From the NCBI GenBank assembly GCA_963701675.1, contig OY969623.1, forward strand, positions 7,068,001-7,132,000: a stretch of 64,000 bases of DNA. The letters are read 5' to 3'. Shown piece by piece: positions 17,814 through 26,509 of this stretch. Source of the DNA: G963701675 sp963701675. GTDB taxonomy: Bacteria > Planctomycetota > Planctomycetia > Gemmatales > Gemmataceae. The translations under genes were made by a program, and so were the position numbers. Numbering within the stretch: the first letter of the stretch is position 1; every line of letters starts with the position of its first letter. The notes beneath the pieces were generated by a model. It saw only the letters and a list, made by a program, of their open reading frames with translations, did not search any database and had not been told where the DNA came from.

Positions 17814-18398
17814 ATGAAAAAACTAACCTGGATATCGCTACTTGCGATCGTTGTTCTCGCCGCGACTTGTAGATCGGCACAGGCCCAGGTGTCGGTCGGC
17901 GTTGGCCGTCCTGGAATCTACGTCAACACGCCCAATTTCTCGTTCCAGTATGGCCGGGCATATCCCTACCAATACCGACCGTTTGCTTACTACGATGTGC
18001 CGTTCTACGGCAATTGGTATGGGCTTTATCGAACCTACCCACCGCTCTATTACGATCGCCCTCCGGCGGACTACGGCTTCCGCTACGCACCACGGCTTCC
18101 GGACGACTTCATCTTGCAGCCGAGGTTGCCTCAGCCACGACCCGTCGACGATACCGCCAGCATCCGCGTATTGGTGCCGAGGCCGGACGCACAAGTTTGG
18201 TTTGACGACACATTGATGAAACAAAAAGGCGCCGAGCGCCTTTATTCATCTCCGCCGTTGGAACCGGGCGGGAACTACTCGTATAAGATTCGTGCGACAT
18301 GGACAGAGAACGGCAGAGAAGTAACCCGCGAAAGGACCGTGCCGTTGACACGCGGCGAAGAAGTGGTGGTGGATTTCACGGATGAGCCGATTCCGTGA
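17814..18398 (+). CDS. Exported TIGR03000-domain protein
   Basis: A 194-residue protein with a signal peptide (MKKLTWISLLAIVVLAA, cleavage after AQAQ), a Tyr/Pro-rich segment (RPFAYYDVPFYGNWYG) and a C-terminal planctomycete TIGR03000 domain: SIRVLVPRPDAQVWFD, YSSPPLEPGGNYSYKIRATW and TRERTVPLTRGEEVVVDF. The domain is common in planctomycetes and has no assigned function. A GGAG-like ribosome site (TTGAGGAGTGTGG) precedes the ATG. Confidence 0.87.
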   Translation: MKKLTWISLLAIVVLAATCRSAQAQVSVGVGRPGIYVNTPNFSFQYGRAYPYQYRPFAYYDVPFYGNWYGLYRTYPPLYYDRPPADYGFRYAPRLPDDFILQPRLPQPRPVDDTASIRVLVPRPDAQVWFDDTLMKQKGAERLYSSPPLEPGGNYSYKIRATWTENGREVTRERTVPLTRGEEVVVDFTDEPIP

Positions 18399-18420
18399 TG
18401 GGACGCGTCGGCACTACGTA

Positions 18421-19449
18421 CTACTCAAACAACTGCGGTTGTCCGTTCGATTTCTTAACGGGCATTCCGAGGTGCAGATAGGCTTTCGGTGTCGCCACGC
18501 GGCCCCGGGAAGAGCGGACGATGAACTGTTCGCGCAACAGGTAAGGCTCAATTTCGTCGCTAAGGGTGTCGACGGCGAGGTTCATGGTGGCGGCGAGGGC
18601 TTCGATGCCGGTCGGCCCGCCTTCGAATACGCCAACCAGTGTTTCGAGATAGCGGCGATCCTGCCGGTCGAGCCCGTGAATGTCGACTTCTTGCATGGCG
18701 AGCGCGGCACGAGCCACGTCCAATGTGATGTTTCCGTCCGCCTCACTGTGGGCGAAATGTCGAGCCCACCATAACCGGGCGTTGGCGATGCGGGGGGTGC
18801 CGCGGCTACGGGTCGCCAATTCGAGCGCTGCATCTTCCGCCAGCGGTGTTTGCAATTTTCGGGCGTTGATTCGCACGATCTCGGCCAATTCATCGATCGA
18901 GTAAAACTCCAGGTGTTCGTGCATCTTGAAGCGATCGCGCATCGGCCCGGACAACAGTCCGCTGCGTGTCGTGGCGCCGACTAACGTGAACCGTTTCAGG
19001 TTCATCGTCAGCGTTCGGGCGTTAATGCCTTCACCCAGGACAATGTCGATCCGAAAATCTTCCATCGCTGGATAAATGAACTCCTCAACGACGCGGGGCA
19101 AGCGGTGAATCTCATCGATGAAGATGATGGAACCTTCCTCGGCATTCGTGAGGAACGGCATGAGGTCTTTAGGATTGGTCAGAGCGGGGCCGCTGGTCAT
19201 CTGAATCGAAGTGCCCAATTCGTTCGGAAGCACGGTCGCAAACGTCGTCTTTCCCAGGCCGGGCGGCCCGTCGAAGATGATGTGGGCCATCGGCTCGCGA
19301 TTCTTCTTGCAGGAGTTCAGTACGATGCCGAGCCGTTGCACCACTTTCTGTTGGCCGATGATCTCGCGCAGCCAACGCGGCCGCAAAGCGTCGTTGCGCT
19401 GTTGTTCTTCTTCCGGCGGTTCGCCTTGAACGATGGGCTGCCGTGCCAT
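18421..19449 (-). CDS. ruvB: Holliday junction branch migration helicase RuvB
   Basis: AAA+ motor that drives Holliday-junction branch migration with RuvA. The 342-residue protein shows RPRWLREIIGQ, Walker A GPPGLGKTT, Walker B IIFIDEIHRL, sensor GATTRSGLLSGPMRDRF and the C-terminal winged-helix domain ending TPKAYLHLG. It lies 9 bp after ruvA in a ruvC-ruvA-ruvB operon. Confidence 0.97.
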   Translation of the reverse strand: MARQPIVQGEPPEEEQQRNDALRPRWLREIIGQQKVVQRLGIVLNSCKKNREPMAHIIFDGPPGLGKTTFATVLPNELGTSIQMTSGPALTNPKDLMPFLTNAEEGSIIFIDEIHRLPRVVEEFIYPAMEDFRIDIVLGEGINARTLTMNLKRFTLVGATTRSGLLSGPMRDRFKMHEHLEFYSIDELAEIVRINARKLQTPLAEDAALELATRSRGTPRIANARLWWARHFAHSEADGNITLDVARAALAMQEVDIHGLDRQDRRYLETLVGVFEGGPTGIEALAATMNLAVDTLSDEIEPYLLREQFIVRSSRGRVATPKAYLHLGMPVKKSNGQPQLFE

Positions 19450-19458
19450 GAGACGTGC

Positions 19459-20097
19459 TTAGGCTCCTTGTTTATAAATCGCGACAAGGATTTCTTCGAC
19501 CGACTTGTAAGTTTGACCGCCGGCAAGGACTTTGTCGAGGCGATTTCGCGCTTCACCCGGACTATGGCCTACCGTCAGAAGCGCCCGATACGCATCTTCC
19601 AACACGTCGCCGTCGACCGACGCTGCGGTCTCCGCGGTATCCGCCGACACACTGGTGCGGTCCGGCATCAACGCGAACTTGGTGACTTTTCGGCGAAGTG
19701 TGGCCACGGCTTGTTCGGCGGTCGCCGGGCCGATGCCGGGGAGTGTGGTGAGCCATTTAGCGTCTTGCCGTTGAATCGCGTCGGCTATTTCACGCACCGG
19801 CCTGACCAATGCCTTGATGGCTTTGCGCACACCAACCTTGTCCACCGTGCAGAACAACTCAAAGAAATCCAACTCCGCTTCGTGTATGAACCCGATGAGC
19901 CGTGGGACCATTCGGCCTTGCATCGGGTTGCCGTCGAAGTATTCGCTGGTGTGCAAGACGATTTCTTGTCCCGTGCGCGTTTGCAGTTGACGGCGAATGA
20001 ACTCCGGCACCAGGACCTGGTATTCCAGATTGCCGACTTGCAGGCGAACTTCTTCGTCCAGCACTCGATTGATCGTGCCGGTCATGCGCGTGATCAT
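19459..20097 (-). CDS. ruvA: Holliday junction DNA-binding protein RuvA
   Basis: Tetrameric junction-binding partner of RuvB, 212 residues. Domain I carries MITRMTGTINRV, GNLEYQVLVPE and ELFCTVDKVGVRKAIKAL, including a helix-hairpin-helix; domain II has LTTLPGIGPATAEQAVATL; domain III, which contacts RuvB, ends the protein. Its ATG overlaps the ruvC stop as ATGA. Confidence 0.95.
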   Translation of the reverse strand: MITRMTGTINRVLDEEVRLQVGNLEYQVLVPEFIRRQLQTRTGQEIVLHTSEYFDGNPMQGRMVPRLIGFIHEAELDFFELFCTVDKVGVRKAIKALVRPVREIADAIQRQDAKWLTTLPGIGPATAEQAVATLRRKVTKFALMPDRTSVSADTAETAASVDGDVLEDAYRALLTVGHSPGEARNRLDKVLAGGQTYKSVEEILVAIYKQGA

Positions 20098-20609
20098 TGT
20101 GTGACCTTACCCGGAATGGCCTGGACGTAGTAGTGGCACAAGGCGATCGCGATGGCGTCAGCGACGTCGGGCGGTTCCGGAAGCTTGGCCAGACGCAACT
20201 CGCGCTGAATCGTGCGTTGTACTTGTTCCTTCGGGGCCCGGCCATTGCCCGTGACCGTCTTCTTGATCCGGGTTGCGTTGTAACTCACCACCGGAATCGA
20301 ACGCTCGCTTGCCGCCAGGAGAATGACGCCGCGCGCGTGTCCCATCAGAATGGCCGTTCGCGGATGTTTGTAGTGAGCGTACAGCTGTTCGACGGCCATT
20401 ACGGTGGGGTGAAATTGATCGATAACTTCCATGATTCCTGTGTACAGTGATCGCAACCGATGGACCATGTCCGTCGAGGTATGGCCCACCGCATCCTGTA
20501 TGATGCCTGCCTCTCTCACCGCGGGAGTTCGGCCGGAAGCTTCAATAACGGCATAGCCAGTAGTATGAAGTCCGGGATCGATCCCGATGACGCGCTCGCC
20601 GGTGTTCAT
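20094..20609 (-). CDS. ruvC: Crossover junction endodeoxyribonuclease RuvC
   Basis: Resolves Holliday junctions; 171 residues from ATG 20609 (MNTGERVIGIDPGLHTTG). Catalytic acids are visible: Asp in GIDPG, Glu in AVEQLYAHYKHPR and the Asp pair in PDVADAIAIALCH. The upstream in-frame extension to 20741 overlaps the neighbouring gene and is not family-like. No clear Shine-Dalgarno; translation may depend on the upstream gene 31 bp away. The ruv genes follow cysS and two unknown genes on the same strand. Confidence 0.95.
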   Translation of the reverse strand: MNTGERVIGIDPGLHTTGYAVIEASGRTPAVREAGIIQDAVGHTSTDMVHRLRSLYTGIMEVIDQFHPTVMAVEQLYAHYKHPRTAILMGHARGVILLAASERSIPVVSYNATRIKKTVTGNGRAPKEQVQRTIQRELRLAKLPEPPDVADAIAIALCHYYVQAIPGKVTQ

Positions 20610-20640
20610 AGGAGGGTAAACCGTGCGATACTCGTCGTGG

Positions 20641-20970
20641 CTACGTCGGAACACGGATGCGTGCTGTAACTTCACCGATGATCGTCGGATCGATGGCTTG
20701 ACGACGGGTTGAATCAAAGCGGACATTGGAAATCGGCACATCCGCCAAATGTTTCCGTGCTTTCAAAGGCAGCTCTGCCCACGATTCCGCCAAGTCCTCG
20801 TCCGACAGCGATGGCATAACATACACGTGGTAAACATCCGGATAATCTTCGGTTGCTTCATCGAATGGACAATCGAAGAGATAGTCCTGATCGTTGTGGG
20901 ACACGAGAAAGATACGTGGAACATCCCAGAAATCACGATACCTAATCGGAGCCCAAACCTCGTTATCCAT
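20641..20970 (-). CDS. Hypothetical protein in the cysS-ruv operon
   Basis: A 109-residue soluble, acidic protein beginning MDNEVWAPIRYRDFWDVPR; it ends 31 bp before ruvC and starts 33 bp after the preceding unknown gene. The sequence (IFLVSHNDQDYLFDCPFDE, VYVMPSLSDEDL) has no domain I recognise. The position between cysS and ruvC does not by itself indicate a recombination role. Confidence 0.65.
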   Translation of the reverse strand: MDNEVWAPIRYRDFWDVPRIFLVSHNDQDYLFDCPFDEATEDYPDVYHVYVMPSLSDEDLAESWAELPLKARKHLADVPISNVRFDSTRRQAIDPTIIGEVTARIRVPT

Positions 20971-21003
20971 GACAAGTCACCTTACGGGGAACCAGAGGTT
21001 ATT

Positions 21004-21384
21004 TTATACTCGATCGCCGTCTATACGAGATTTTCGTGGAATAGGATTCCGTTGCAAGCCCGAAAAGCATGATTTGCCATGTTCCACAACATTCACGTGC
21101 TGTCGGTTCACGGTGTGATGCCGCGACGTTTCCGGCGCCCATGTTACCGTTCCACCGTTAGCCCGAATTGCTCCCGTCAACGCGACACGGATTTGGCCGT
21201 GCGGCAGTGCCGCGGCCGCCGCCTCGATCGTTGGACCGACAGTTGCCGACAGTACTGTTCCGGGGAGGGGAAGAGGCTGAGTTCCTCCATGGATCACCAT
21301 GTAATCGTCCGGTACGACAAGTGCCGGATCGGTACCGGCCGCTACCGCGCTGGCCAACTCGGCGCCACATCGATGTGGAAACAT
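21004..21384 (-). CDS. Hypothetical protein between cysS and the ruv genes
   Basis: A 126-residue protein that starts 7 bp after the stop of cysS. It is Ala/Gly/Thr-rich early on (MVIHGGTQPLPLPGT, VGPTIEAAAAALPHG) and ends with basic FSGLQRNPIPRKSRIDGD. I do not recognise a domain. The start at 21384 is uncertain; an internal ATG (MVIHGG) is an alternative. Confidence 0.55.
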   Translation of the reverse strand: MFPHRCGAELASAVAAGTDPALVVPDDYMVIHGGTQPLPLPGTVLSATVGPTIEAAAAALPHGQIRVALTGAIRANGGTVTWAPETSRHHTVNRQHVNVVEHGKSCFSGLQRNPIPRKSRIDGDRV

Positions 21385-21391
21385 TTCTGCT

Positions 21392-22870
21392 TCACTCCAG
21401 CCGCCAGCCTGTACCTCCCGATCGGTCTTCCAGGGTTATACCGAGTTTGCCCAAATGTTCTCGAATCTGATCTGCCATCGCAAAATTCTTCGCCTCTCGA
21501 GCATCTGCACGTAAGTCGATCAGAAGTTGCATAAGGCCGCTCAGAAGCCGGTCGTTGGCGTTGGTCGGCTTAGAAGGCAGCGATTGGAAAATACCAAGTA
21601 TCTGGCTCAGCTCGCGGAGCACGCCGGCGCCGGCTTGAAATTGATCGCGATCCGCAGGGTCGAGGTGTTCCTCCAGCTTCTTGAGGTCCGCGAAACGATT
21701 TAAGGTTGTCACCAATTCGTAAAGCACGCCCACGGCGCCGCCGGTGTTGAAATCGTCGTCCATGCACTCGAGGAAGGCTTCACGCAAACGGCGCACTTCG
21801 GTCACCAGTTCGCCGTTGCCTAAGGAAGCGTCGCCGTCCTTTCGTGTCTTTGCCGTCGTCAAGTCGTAGAACGAGGCGCCAGTGGTGCGTTGAAAACGTT
21901 CGAAGAACCGATAAAAGCCGTCCAGAGATCGCTTCACCTCGGCGAGGCGGTCGTCGCTCCATTCGATCGGGCTGCGGTAATGGGTGTTCAGGAGGATGAA
22001 GCGCACGGTTTCGGGTTGATGCTGCCTAAGGAGGTCGATCACGTTGACGACATTGCCGACTGAGCCCGCCATCTTGGCGGCACCCAGTTTCAACAGGCCG
22101 TTGTGCATCCAATAGTTTGCAAACGGCTTACCCGTAAACGATTCCGATTGGGCCAGCTCGTTCTCGTGATGGGGAAATTGAAGGTCGAGGCCGCCGCCAT
22201 GAATGTCGAGGGTTTGACCGAGGAGCTTCATGCTCATCGCCGAGCATTCGATGTGCCAGCCGGGCCGTCCCTTCCCCCACGGGCTGTCCCATGCCGGCTC
22301 CCCGGGCTTAGCGCCTTTCCACAGGGCAAAGTCGCCGGCGTTTCGTTTCTTGTCGCTGACTTCGATCCGGGAGCCGGCTTCCAATTGTTCCGGATCGCGA
22401 TTGCAGAGCTTGCCGTAATCCGGATCCTTCGAGATGTCGAAGTAGACGTCGCCGTCCGACGCGTATGCATCTCCTTTCTCGATAAGCCCGCGCATGATAT
22501 CGATCATTTCGGCGATGTGTTCGGTCGCCTTGGGCATGTGGTCGATGCTCGTCACGTTTAACATTCGCAGGCACTCGAGATAGTCGGTCGTCATTTTCTC
22601 GGCGAGATCCTTGACGGTCGTGCCGAGCTCGGCCGCGCGCTTGATGAGCTTGTCGTCGACATCCGTGATGTTGACGACGAAGGTGACCTCGTAGCCGAGG
22701 TATGTCAGGTAGCGCTTGATCGTGTCGAAAATGACGGGCCCGACCATGTGGCCAACGTGGCTAGGCTTGTAAACCGTGGGGCCGCACACGTACATGCCGA
22801 CCTTGCCGGGTTGCACGGCTTGAAACGGCGTCTTCTGTCGGGTGAGCGTGCTGTAAACACGTAACGGCAT
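21392..22870 (-). CDS. cysS: Cysteinyl-tRNA synthetase with a variant KMSKS motif
   Basis: Class I synthetase that charges tRNA-Cys, 492 residues. The N-terminus has YVCGPTVYKPSHVGHM (zinc Cys and HIGH-like motif); other zinc ligands occur in HIECSAM and FPHHENELAQS. The signature loop that is normally KMSKSxGN reads KMAGSVGNVV. The CysRS C-terminal helical domain (DLRADAREAKNFAMADQIR) is complete. It appears to be the first gene of a transcription unit running into the ruv genes. Confidence 0.96.
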   Translation of the reverse strand: MPLRVYSTLTRQKTPFQAVQPGKVGMYVCGPTVYKPSHVGHMVGPVIFDTIKRYLTYLGYEVTFVVNITDVDDKLIKRAAELGTTVKDLAEKMTTDYLECLRMLNVTSIDHMPKATEHIAEMIDIMRGLIEKGDAYASDGDVYFDISKDPDYGKLCNRDPEQLEAGSRIEVSDKKRNAGDFALWKGAKPGEPAWDSPWGKGRPGWHIECSAMSMKLLGQTLDIHGGGLDLQFPHHENELAQSESFTGKPFANYWMHNGLLKLGAAKMAGSVGNVVNVIDLLRQHQPETVRFILLNTHYRSPIEWSDDRLAEVKRSLDGFYRFFERFQRTTGASFYDLTTAKTRKDGDASLGNGELVTEVRRLREAFLECMDDDFNTGGAVGVLYELVTTLNRFADLKKLEEHLDPADRDQFQAGAGVLRELSQILGIFQSLPSKPTNANDRLLSGLMQLLIDLRADAREAKNFAMADQIREHLGKLGITLEDRSGGTGWRLE

Positions 22871-22905
22871 TCGTAACCTCCGCCACGTTGCGTCGTGAAC
22901 GGCGT

Positions 22906-23379
22906 CTAAGTTCTATCGATAAGGATGACCGCCTGGCACGCAATCGCCTCGGCCCGGCCAATGTGACCAACGCCTTCGCCGGTCTTCGCTTTTACGTTGA
23001 CGTCTGCCACATCGATCTTCAGGAGTTCCGCAAGCCGTCGCTGAATCTGCTGCTTCACCGCGCCGAGCTTTGGTTCCTGTGCAAAGATCACCACGTCGAC
23101 GTTGTGGATACGCCAGCCGGCCTGATGCAGGCGATCGAGCGTCTCACGAACAAATACCGTGGAATCGCAATCGCGGTATCTCGGATCGGTGTCGGGATAA
23201 ACGTCACCGATGTCGCCGAATCCCGCGGCCCCCAGCATGGCATCCGTCAGGGCGTGCAACACCACGTCGGCGTCGCTGTGGCCAGCCAGGCCGCGTGAAT
23301 GCGGAACCAGAATTCCTCCAAGCCAAAGTGGTCGGCCTTCTTCCAACCGGTGTGTATCGTGGCCGATGCCGACGCGCAT
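22906..23379 (-). CDS. ispF: 2-C-methyl-D-erythritol 2,4-cyclodiphosphate synthase
   Basis: Cyclises CDP-ME 2-phosphate to MEcPP in the non-mevalonate isoprenoid pathway. The 157-residue protein begins MRVGIGHDTHRLEEG (zinc Asp and His), continues with LAGHSDADVVLHALTDAMLGA (zinc His and active-site loop) and ends with NVKAKTGEGVGHIGRAEAI. Length and motifs are standard. No other isoprenoid gene is adjacent. Confidence 0.96.
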   Translation of the reverse strand: MRVGIGHDTHRLEEGRPLWLGGILVPHSRGLAGHSDADVVLHALTDAMLGAAGFGDIGDVYPDTDPRYRDCDSTVFVRETLDRLHQAGWRIHNVDVVIFAQEPKLGAVKQQIQRRLAELLKIDVADVNVKAKTGEGVGHIGRAEAIACQAVILIDRT

Positions 23380-23447
23380 GAGGTTTCCCGTTGGCTAGGT
23401 TCTCGAACGGATTGTAACGATGGAGCGTCGAAGGTGGCAACGCGAGA

Positions 23448-24806
23448 TCATGCGTTATAAGCAAACGGCGCTTCTACCGCGAAGTTCTCGAAGCGCATGA
23501 ACTGCTTGAGGAATGTCAGCGTCACTTCGCCGGTCGGGCCGTTACGCTGTTTCGCGATCAACACCTCGACGACGCCTTCGTGCTGCCCAGGCTCATAGAG
23601 TTCCGGGCGATGCAGCATCATGACGGTATCGGCGTCTTGCTCGATACTTCCGGATTCACGCAGATCGGCCAGGCGAGGGCGATGGTCTTGGCGGTCCTCG
23701 GAACTTCGGTTCACTTGTGCCAACGCCAGGACAGGAATCTGAAGTTCACGGGCAAGGAACTTGAGGCGACGCGAAACGGCGGCGACCTGTTCCTGCCGGC
23801 TGTCGCGGCGATTGTCAGGCTCGATAAGCTGGAGGTAATCGATCGCAACCAGTTTGATGCCGTGGCGAAGCTTGAGCCGCCTTGCGTTTGCTGCGATGCG
23901 CAACATGCCTTGCCCGGGAGAATCGTCGATGAAGAGTTTGGCCGTTTTCAGGGTGCCGCCCGCTTCGATTAGCTTTTGCATGTCGTTACCGCTCACGTGC
24001 CCTTTGCGCAGGCGGTGGCTGTCCACGCGGGCTTGGCAACACAAGAGGCGCTCGGCCAATTCGATGCGCGACTGCTCGAGGCTGACCAAGAATGCCGGCT
24101 CTCCTTCTTCCACGACCACGTGACGAATGATGTTCATGCACAACGCGGTCTTGCCCACGGAGGGACGTGCCGCGAGGATGACCAGCTCCGAGTTTTGCAG
24201 CCCGGCGGTGATGTTGTCCAAATCAATGTAACCCGTCGGGACACCGCTGGTCGTGAGCTGATCGTGCAACTGCCGTTTGTCGATCCGATCATACGTCTCG
24301 GTCAAAACCTGGCTCAGCGTGAACGTTTCGCCCGTGATTCCTTGCTCGGCGATATCGAGAATCTTTCGCTCGGCGTTTTCCAGAAGATTGTCGGCCGACA
24401 TCACCTGGTCGTAGGAATCGCGAAGAATCTCGGTGCTGGCGTGGATGAGGTTGCGAACGATGGCCTTATCCCGAACGATGCGGGCATAGTGTTCGGCATT
24501 GGCCGCAGTCGGCGCCGCGTCCCACAACTCACCGAGATAGGCGTAGCCGCCGATGTCCTCGATGTGTTTTTGTTCTTTGAGCCGCTCGGCCAGGATAACG
24601 GCATCAACGGGCTTTCCGGAGTCGTAAAGATCGCGGACGGCGCAAAAGATTTTCTGATGGGCGTCTGCGTAGAAAGTCTCTTCGGATGTAATGATCTGCA
24701 AAACGTCGCCGATGACACCGTTTTCGCGCAACATGCTGCCGAGGACGCAGCGTTCGGCTTCCGGGCTATGAGGAGGGAGGCGGTCGGCCAGTCCATGGTC
24801 CGGCAT
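23448..24806 (-). CDS. dnaB: Replicative DNA helicase DnaB
   Basis: Hexameric fork helicase of 452 residues. It has the N-terminal domain (LPPHSPEAERCVLGSML), the linker, and a RecA-fold C-domain with TGYIDLDNITAGLQ, Walker A LAARPSVGKTA, KLVAIDYLQLI and LADLRESGSIEQDADTVMM. It follows rplI in the common rpsF-ssb-rplI-dnaB order but is separated from it by an inverted repeat. Confidence 0.96.
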   Translation of the reverse strand: MPDHGLADRLPPHSPEAERCVLGSMLRENGVIGDVLQIITSEETFYADAHQKIFCAVRDLYDSGKPVDAVILAERLKEQKHIEDIGGYAYLGELWDAAPTAANAEHYARIVRDKAIVRNLIHASTEILRDSYDQVMSADNLLENAERKILDIAEQGITGETFTLSQVLTETYDRIDKRQLHDQLTTSGVPTGYIDLDNITAGLQNSELVILAARPSVGKTALCMNIIRHVVVEEGEPAFLVSLEQSRIELAERLLCCQARVDSHRLRKGHVSGNDMQKLIEAGGTLKTAKLFIDDSPGQGMLRIAANARRLKLRHGIKLVAIDYLQLIEPDNRRDSRQEQVAAVSRRLKFLARELQIPVLALAQVNRSSEDRQDHRPRLADLRESGSIEQDADTVMMLHRPELYEPGQHEGVVEVLIAKQRNGPTGEVTLTFLKQFMRFENFAVEAPFAYNA

Positions 24807-24822
24807 GGTCGAGTTCCTTTTT

Positions 24823-24897
24823 CACCACAAAGGCACGAAGGACACAAAGAAAACACAGAAGAGCGTCTTCTTGGTGTCCTTTGTGCCTTTGTGATGG
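24823..24897. repeat. Inverted repeat of the ACAAAGGCACGAAGGACAC family
   Basis: Arms 24823-24849 and 24871-24897 are imperfect inverted copies of CACCACAAAGGCACGAAGG with a 21-base loop, in the rplI-dnaB gap. The same kind of purine-rich motif appears in the hairpin at 16968-17008. It could fold in the transcript and affect dnaB expression relative to rplI. Confidence 0.85.
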
Positions 24898-24902
24898 TCG
24901 TA

Positions 24903-25406
24903 TTACTTCTTTTCTTGCTGATTAACAACCACGACTTTGACTTCCGTCTCGATATCGTAGCCGAGATTCAGCTTCACGCCAAAGACCGCGCACTCTTTGA
25001 TCGGTCCTTCCAGACGAACCATGTCCGGGTCGACGTTGAGATTGCGAGCCTTTAGGGCTTTTGAAATCTCCGCGCGCACGACGGAGCCATAGAGGTGGCC
25101 CTCTTCATTAGCGGCCGACTCGATGGTGATGGAAGCCTGTTGGATTTGTTTGGCAAGGATATTCAGATCAGCGATGCGGGCTTCACGAGCCTGCAGCACG
25201 CGATCCTTGTATCGCTCTAACAGGCGGAGGTTGTGTTCGGTCGGAATCGTCGCCAGTCCGTTCGGGAGAAGGTAATTTCGCCCGAAGCCGGGTTTAACTT
25301 CGACCACCGCGCCTTGCTTACCGACATGCGGTACATCTTCGGTCAATACGACCTGCATGCCGCCGTGAGAGCCTTTTAGCACTTGATTTCGTCGTTTGGT
25401 CACCAT
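24903..25406 (-). CDS. rplI: 50S ribosomal protein L9
   Basis: bL9 of 167 residues. The N-terminal rRNA-binding domain shows VVLTEDVPHVGKQGAVVEVKPGFGRNYLLP, the signature of the family, followed by the long connecting helix and a C-terminal domain (EEGHLYGSVVRAEISKAL). An N-terminal extension of about 15 residues precedes the usual start. It is 21 bp downstream of ssb. Confidence 0.96.
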   Translation of the reverse strand: MVTKRRNQVLKGSHGGMQVVLTEDVPHVGKQGAVVEVKPGFGRNYLLPNGLATIPTEHNLRLLERYKDRVLQAREARIADLNILAKQIQQASITIESAANEEGHLYGSVVRAEISKALKARNLNVDPDMVRLEGPIKECAVFGVKLNLGYDIETEVKVVVVNQQEKK

Positions 25407-25427
25407 GTAACAAGCCTGCCTTAGAGA

Positions 25428-25937
25428 CTAGAAAGGAATATCGCCTTCGGAACCGCGGCTCGGAGGTGAGTCCAGGTCCGGCGGTAAGTGTTCGTCGTAG
25501 CCACCCGCCATCGGTGGAGAGCCTCCGGAAGCTCGGCCGCCTGATCCGCCTCGTCCCATTTGTCCGCTCTCACCCATTCCGCCATCGCGTCTCGGTTCAA
25601 GAAACTGGAAATTGTCCATGACGATCGAGAGTTTTTGCCGTTTTTGGCCGTCTTGACTCGTCCATTGATCGAGCTTTAGATGCCCTTCAATGAATATTTG
25701 TTGCCCCTTGCGGAGGTTCTGCTCTACACGATCGGCCATTTTGTTGTAGTCGCCGCGGTTGAAGGCATCGACATCCAAGAATACGGGCTCATCTTCCCAT
25801 TCGTTTGTGGTTGCGTTCTTCCGTCGGTTGTTGACGGCGAAGCCGAACTTGGCGACTTTGCCGCCGGTGGAAAAAGTTCGAACTTCCGGATCACGAGTCA
25901 GCCGACCGATCAACATTACTTTGTTCAAGTTGGCCAT
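25428..25937 (-). CDS. ssb: Single-stranded DNA-binding protein
   Basis: SSB of 169 residues: an OB-fold at 1-115 (MANLNKVMLIGRLTRDPEVR, VAKFGFAVNNRR, LRKGQQIFIEGHLKLDQW), a Gly/Ser-rich linker and the acidic C-terminal tip GDIPF that recruits repair and replication partners. It lies between rpsF and rplI; rpsR, usually next to ssb, is absent. Confidence 0.96.
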   Translation of the reverse strand: MANLNKVMLIGRLTRDPEVRTFSTGGKVAKFGFAVNNRRKNATTNEWEDEPVFLDVDAFNRGDYNKMADRVEQNLRKGQQIFIEGHLKLDQWTSQDGQKRQKLSIVMDNFQFLEPRRDGGMGESGQMGRGGSGGRASGGSPPMAGGYDEHLPPDLDSPPSRGSEGDIPF

Positions 25938-26031
25938 GGGGGCAATCTCCTGTGCCAGAGGCCAATGGGTTTAGCCCAAGACGTTACCGTTAGTATACAT
26001 ATGTTCGCTACTAGAGGCAACGGACACGAAA

Positions 26032-26469
26032 CTAGTCGTCGCGGCGGCCCCGCCGCGAGCCGCGGTAGTCGGAGTCGCGCGAAGGCATGCCGTTATCTAA
26101 CAGGTCATCGTCGTGCCCCGATTTCAACGCCATCGCGTGTTCGTCCCGAGCCAGGGTTAACATCGTATCGATCAGCTTGGGATCAACGCGAAGCGTGAGT
26201 GAACGCAGCACCATTTCGTTGAGTGCAAAATCCCGCTCGATTTCGACGAGGTTTTTCCCCTCTGTCCGGAAATAAGTCAGGTAGTACAACCCTTTCTTGT
26301 GGCCCTTGATCGGATACGTCAGGCGCCTTTCATCCCACGGTCGGCTGGCAAGGACTTCTGCGTTGTGTTTTTCCAACGTTGATTCCAGCTGTTTGGCAGC
26401 GCCGGGCACGTCGCCGGCGACCTTATTCGCATCCAAGAGAAACATGCATTCGTACGTGTTCAAGCCCAT
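26032..26469 (-). CDS. rpsF: 30S ribosomal protein S6
   Basis: bS6 of 145 residues: LNTYECMFLLDANKV, STLEKHNAEVLASRPWDERRLTYPIKGHKKGLYYLTYF and LRSLTLRVD. The C-terminus is extended with a charged Arg/Asp-rich tail (SRRGRRDD). It starts the rpsF-ssb-rplI-dnaB gene order, with a 94 bp gap before ssb. Confidence 0.95.
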   Translation of the reverse strand: MGLNTYECMFLLDANKVAGDVPGAAKQLESTLEKHNAEVLASRPWDERRLTYPIKGHKKGLYYLTYFRTEGKNLVEIERDFALNEMVLRSLTLRVDPKLIDTMLTLARDEHAMALKSGHDDDLLDNGMPSRDSDYRGSRRGRRDD

Positions 26470-26509
26470 TGCGATTCTCGCTTGTCTCCGGTCGGTTGTG
26501 TCTGTCGAT

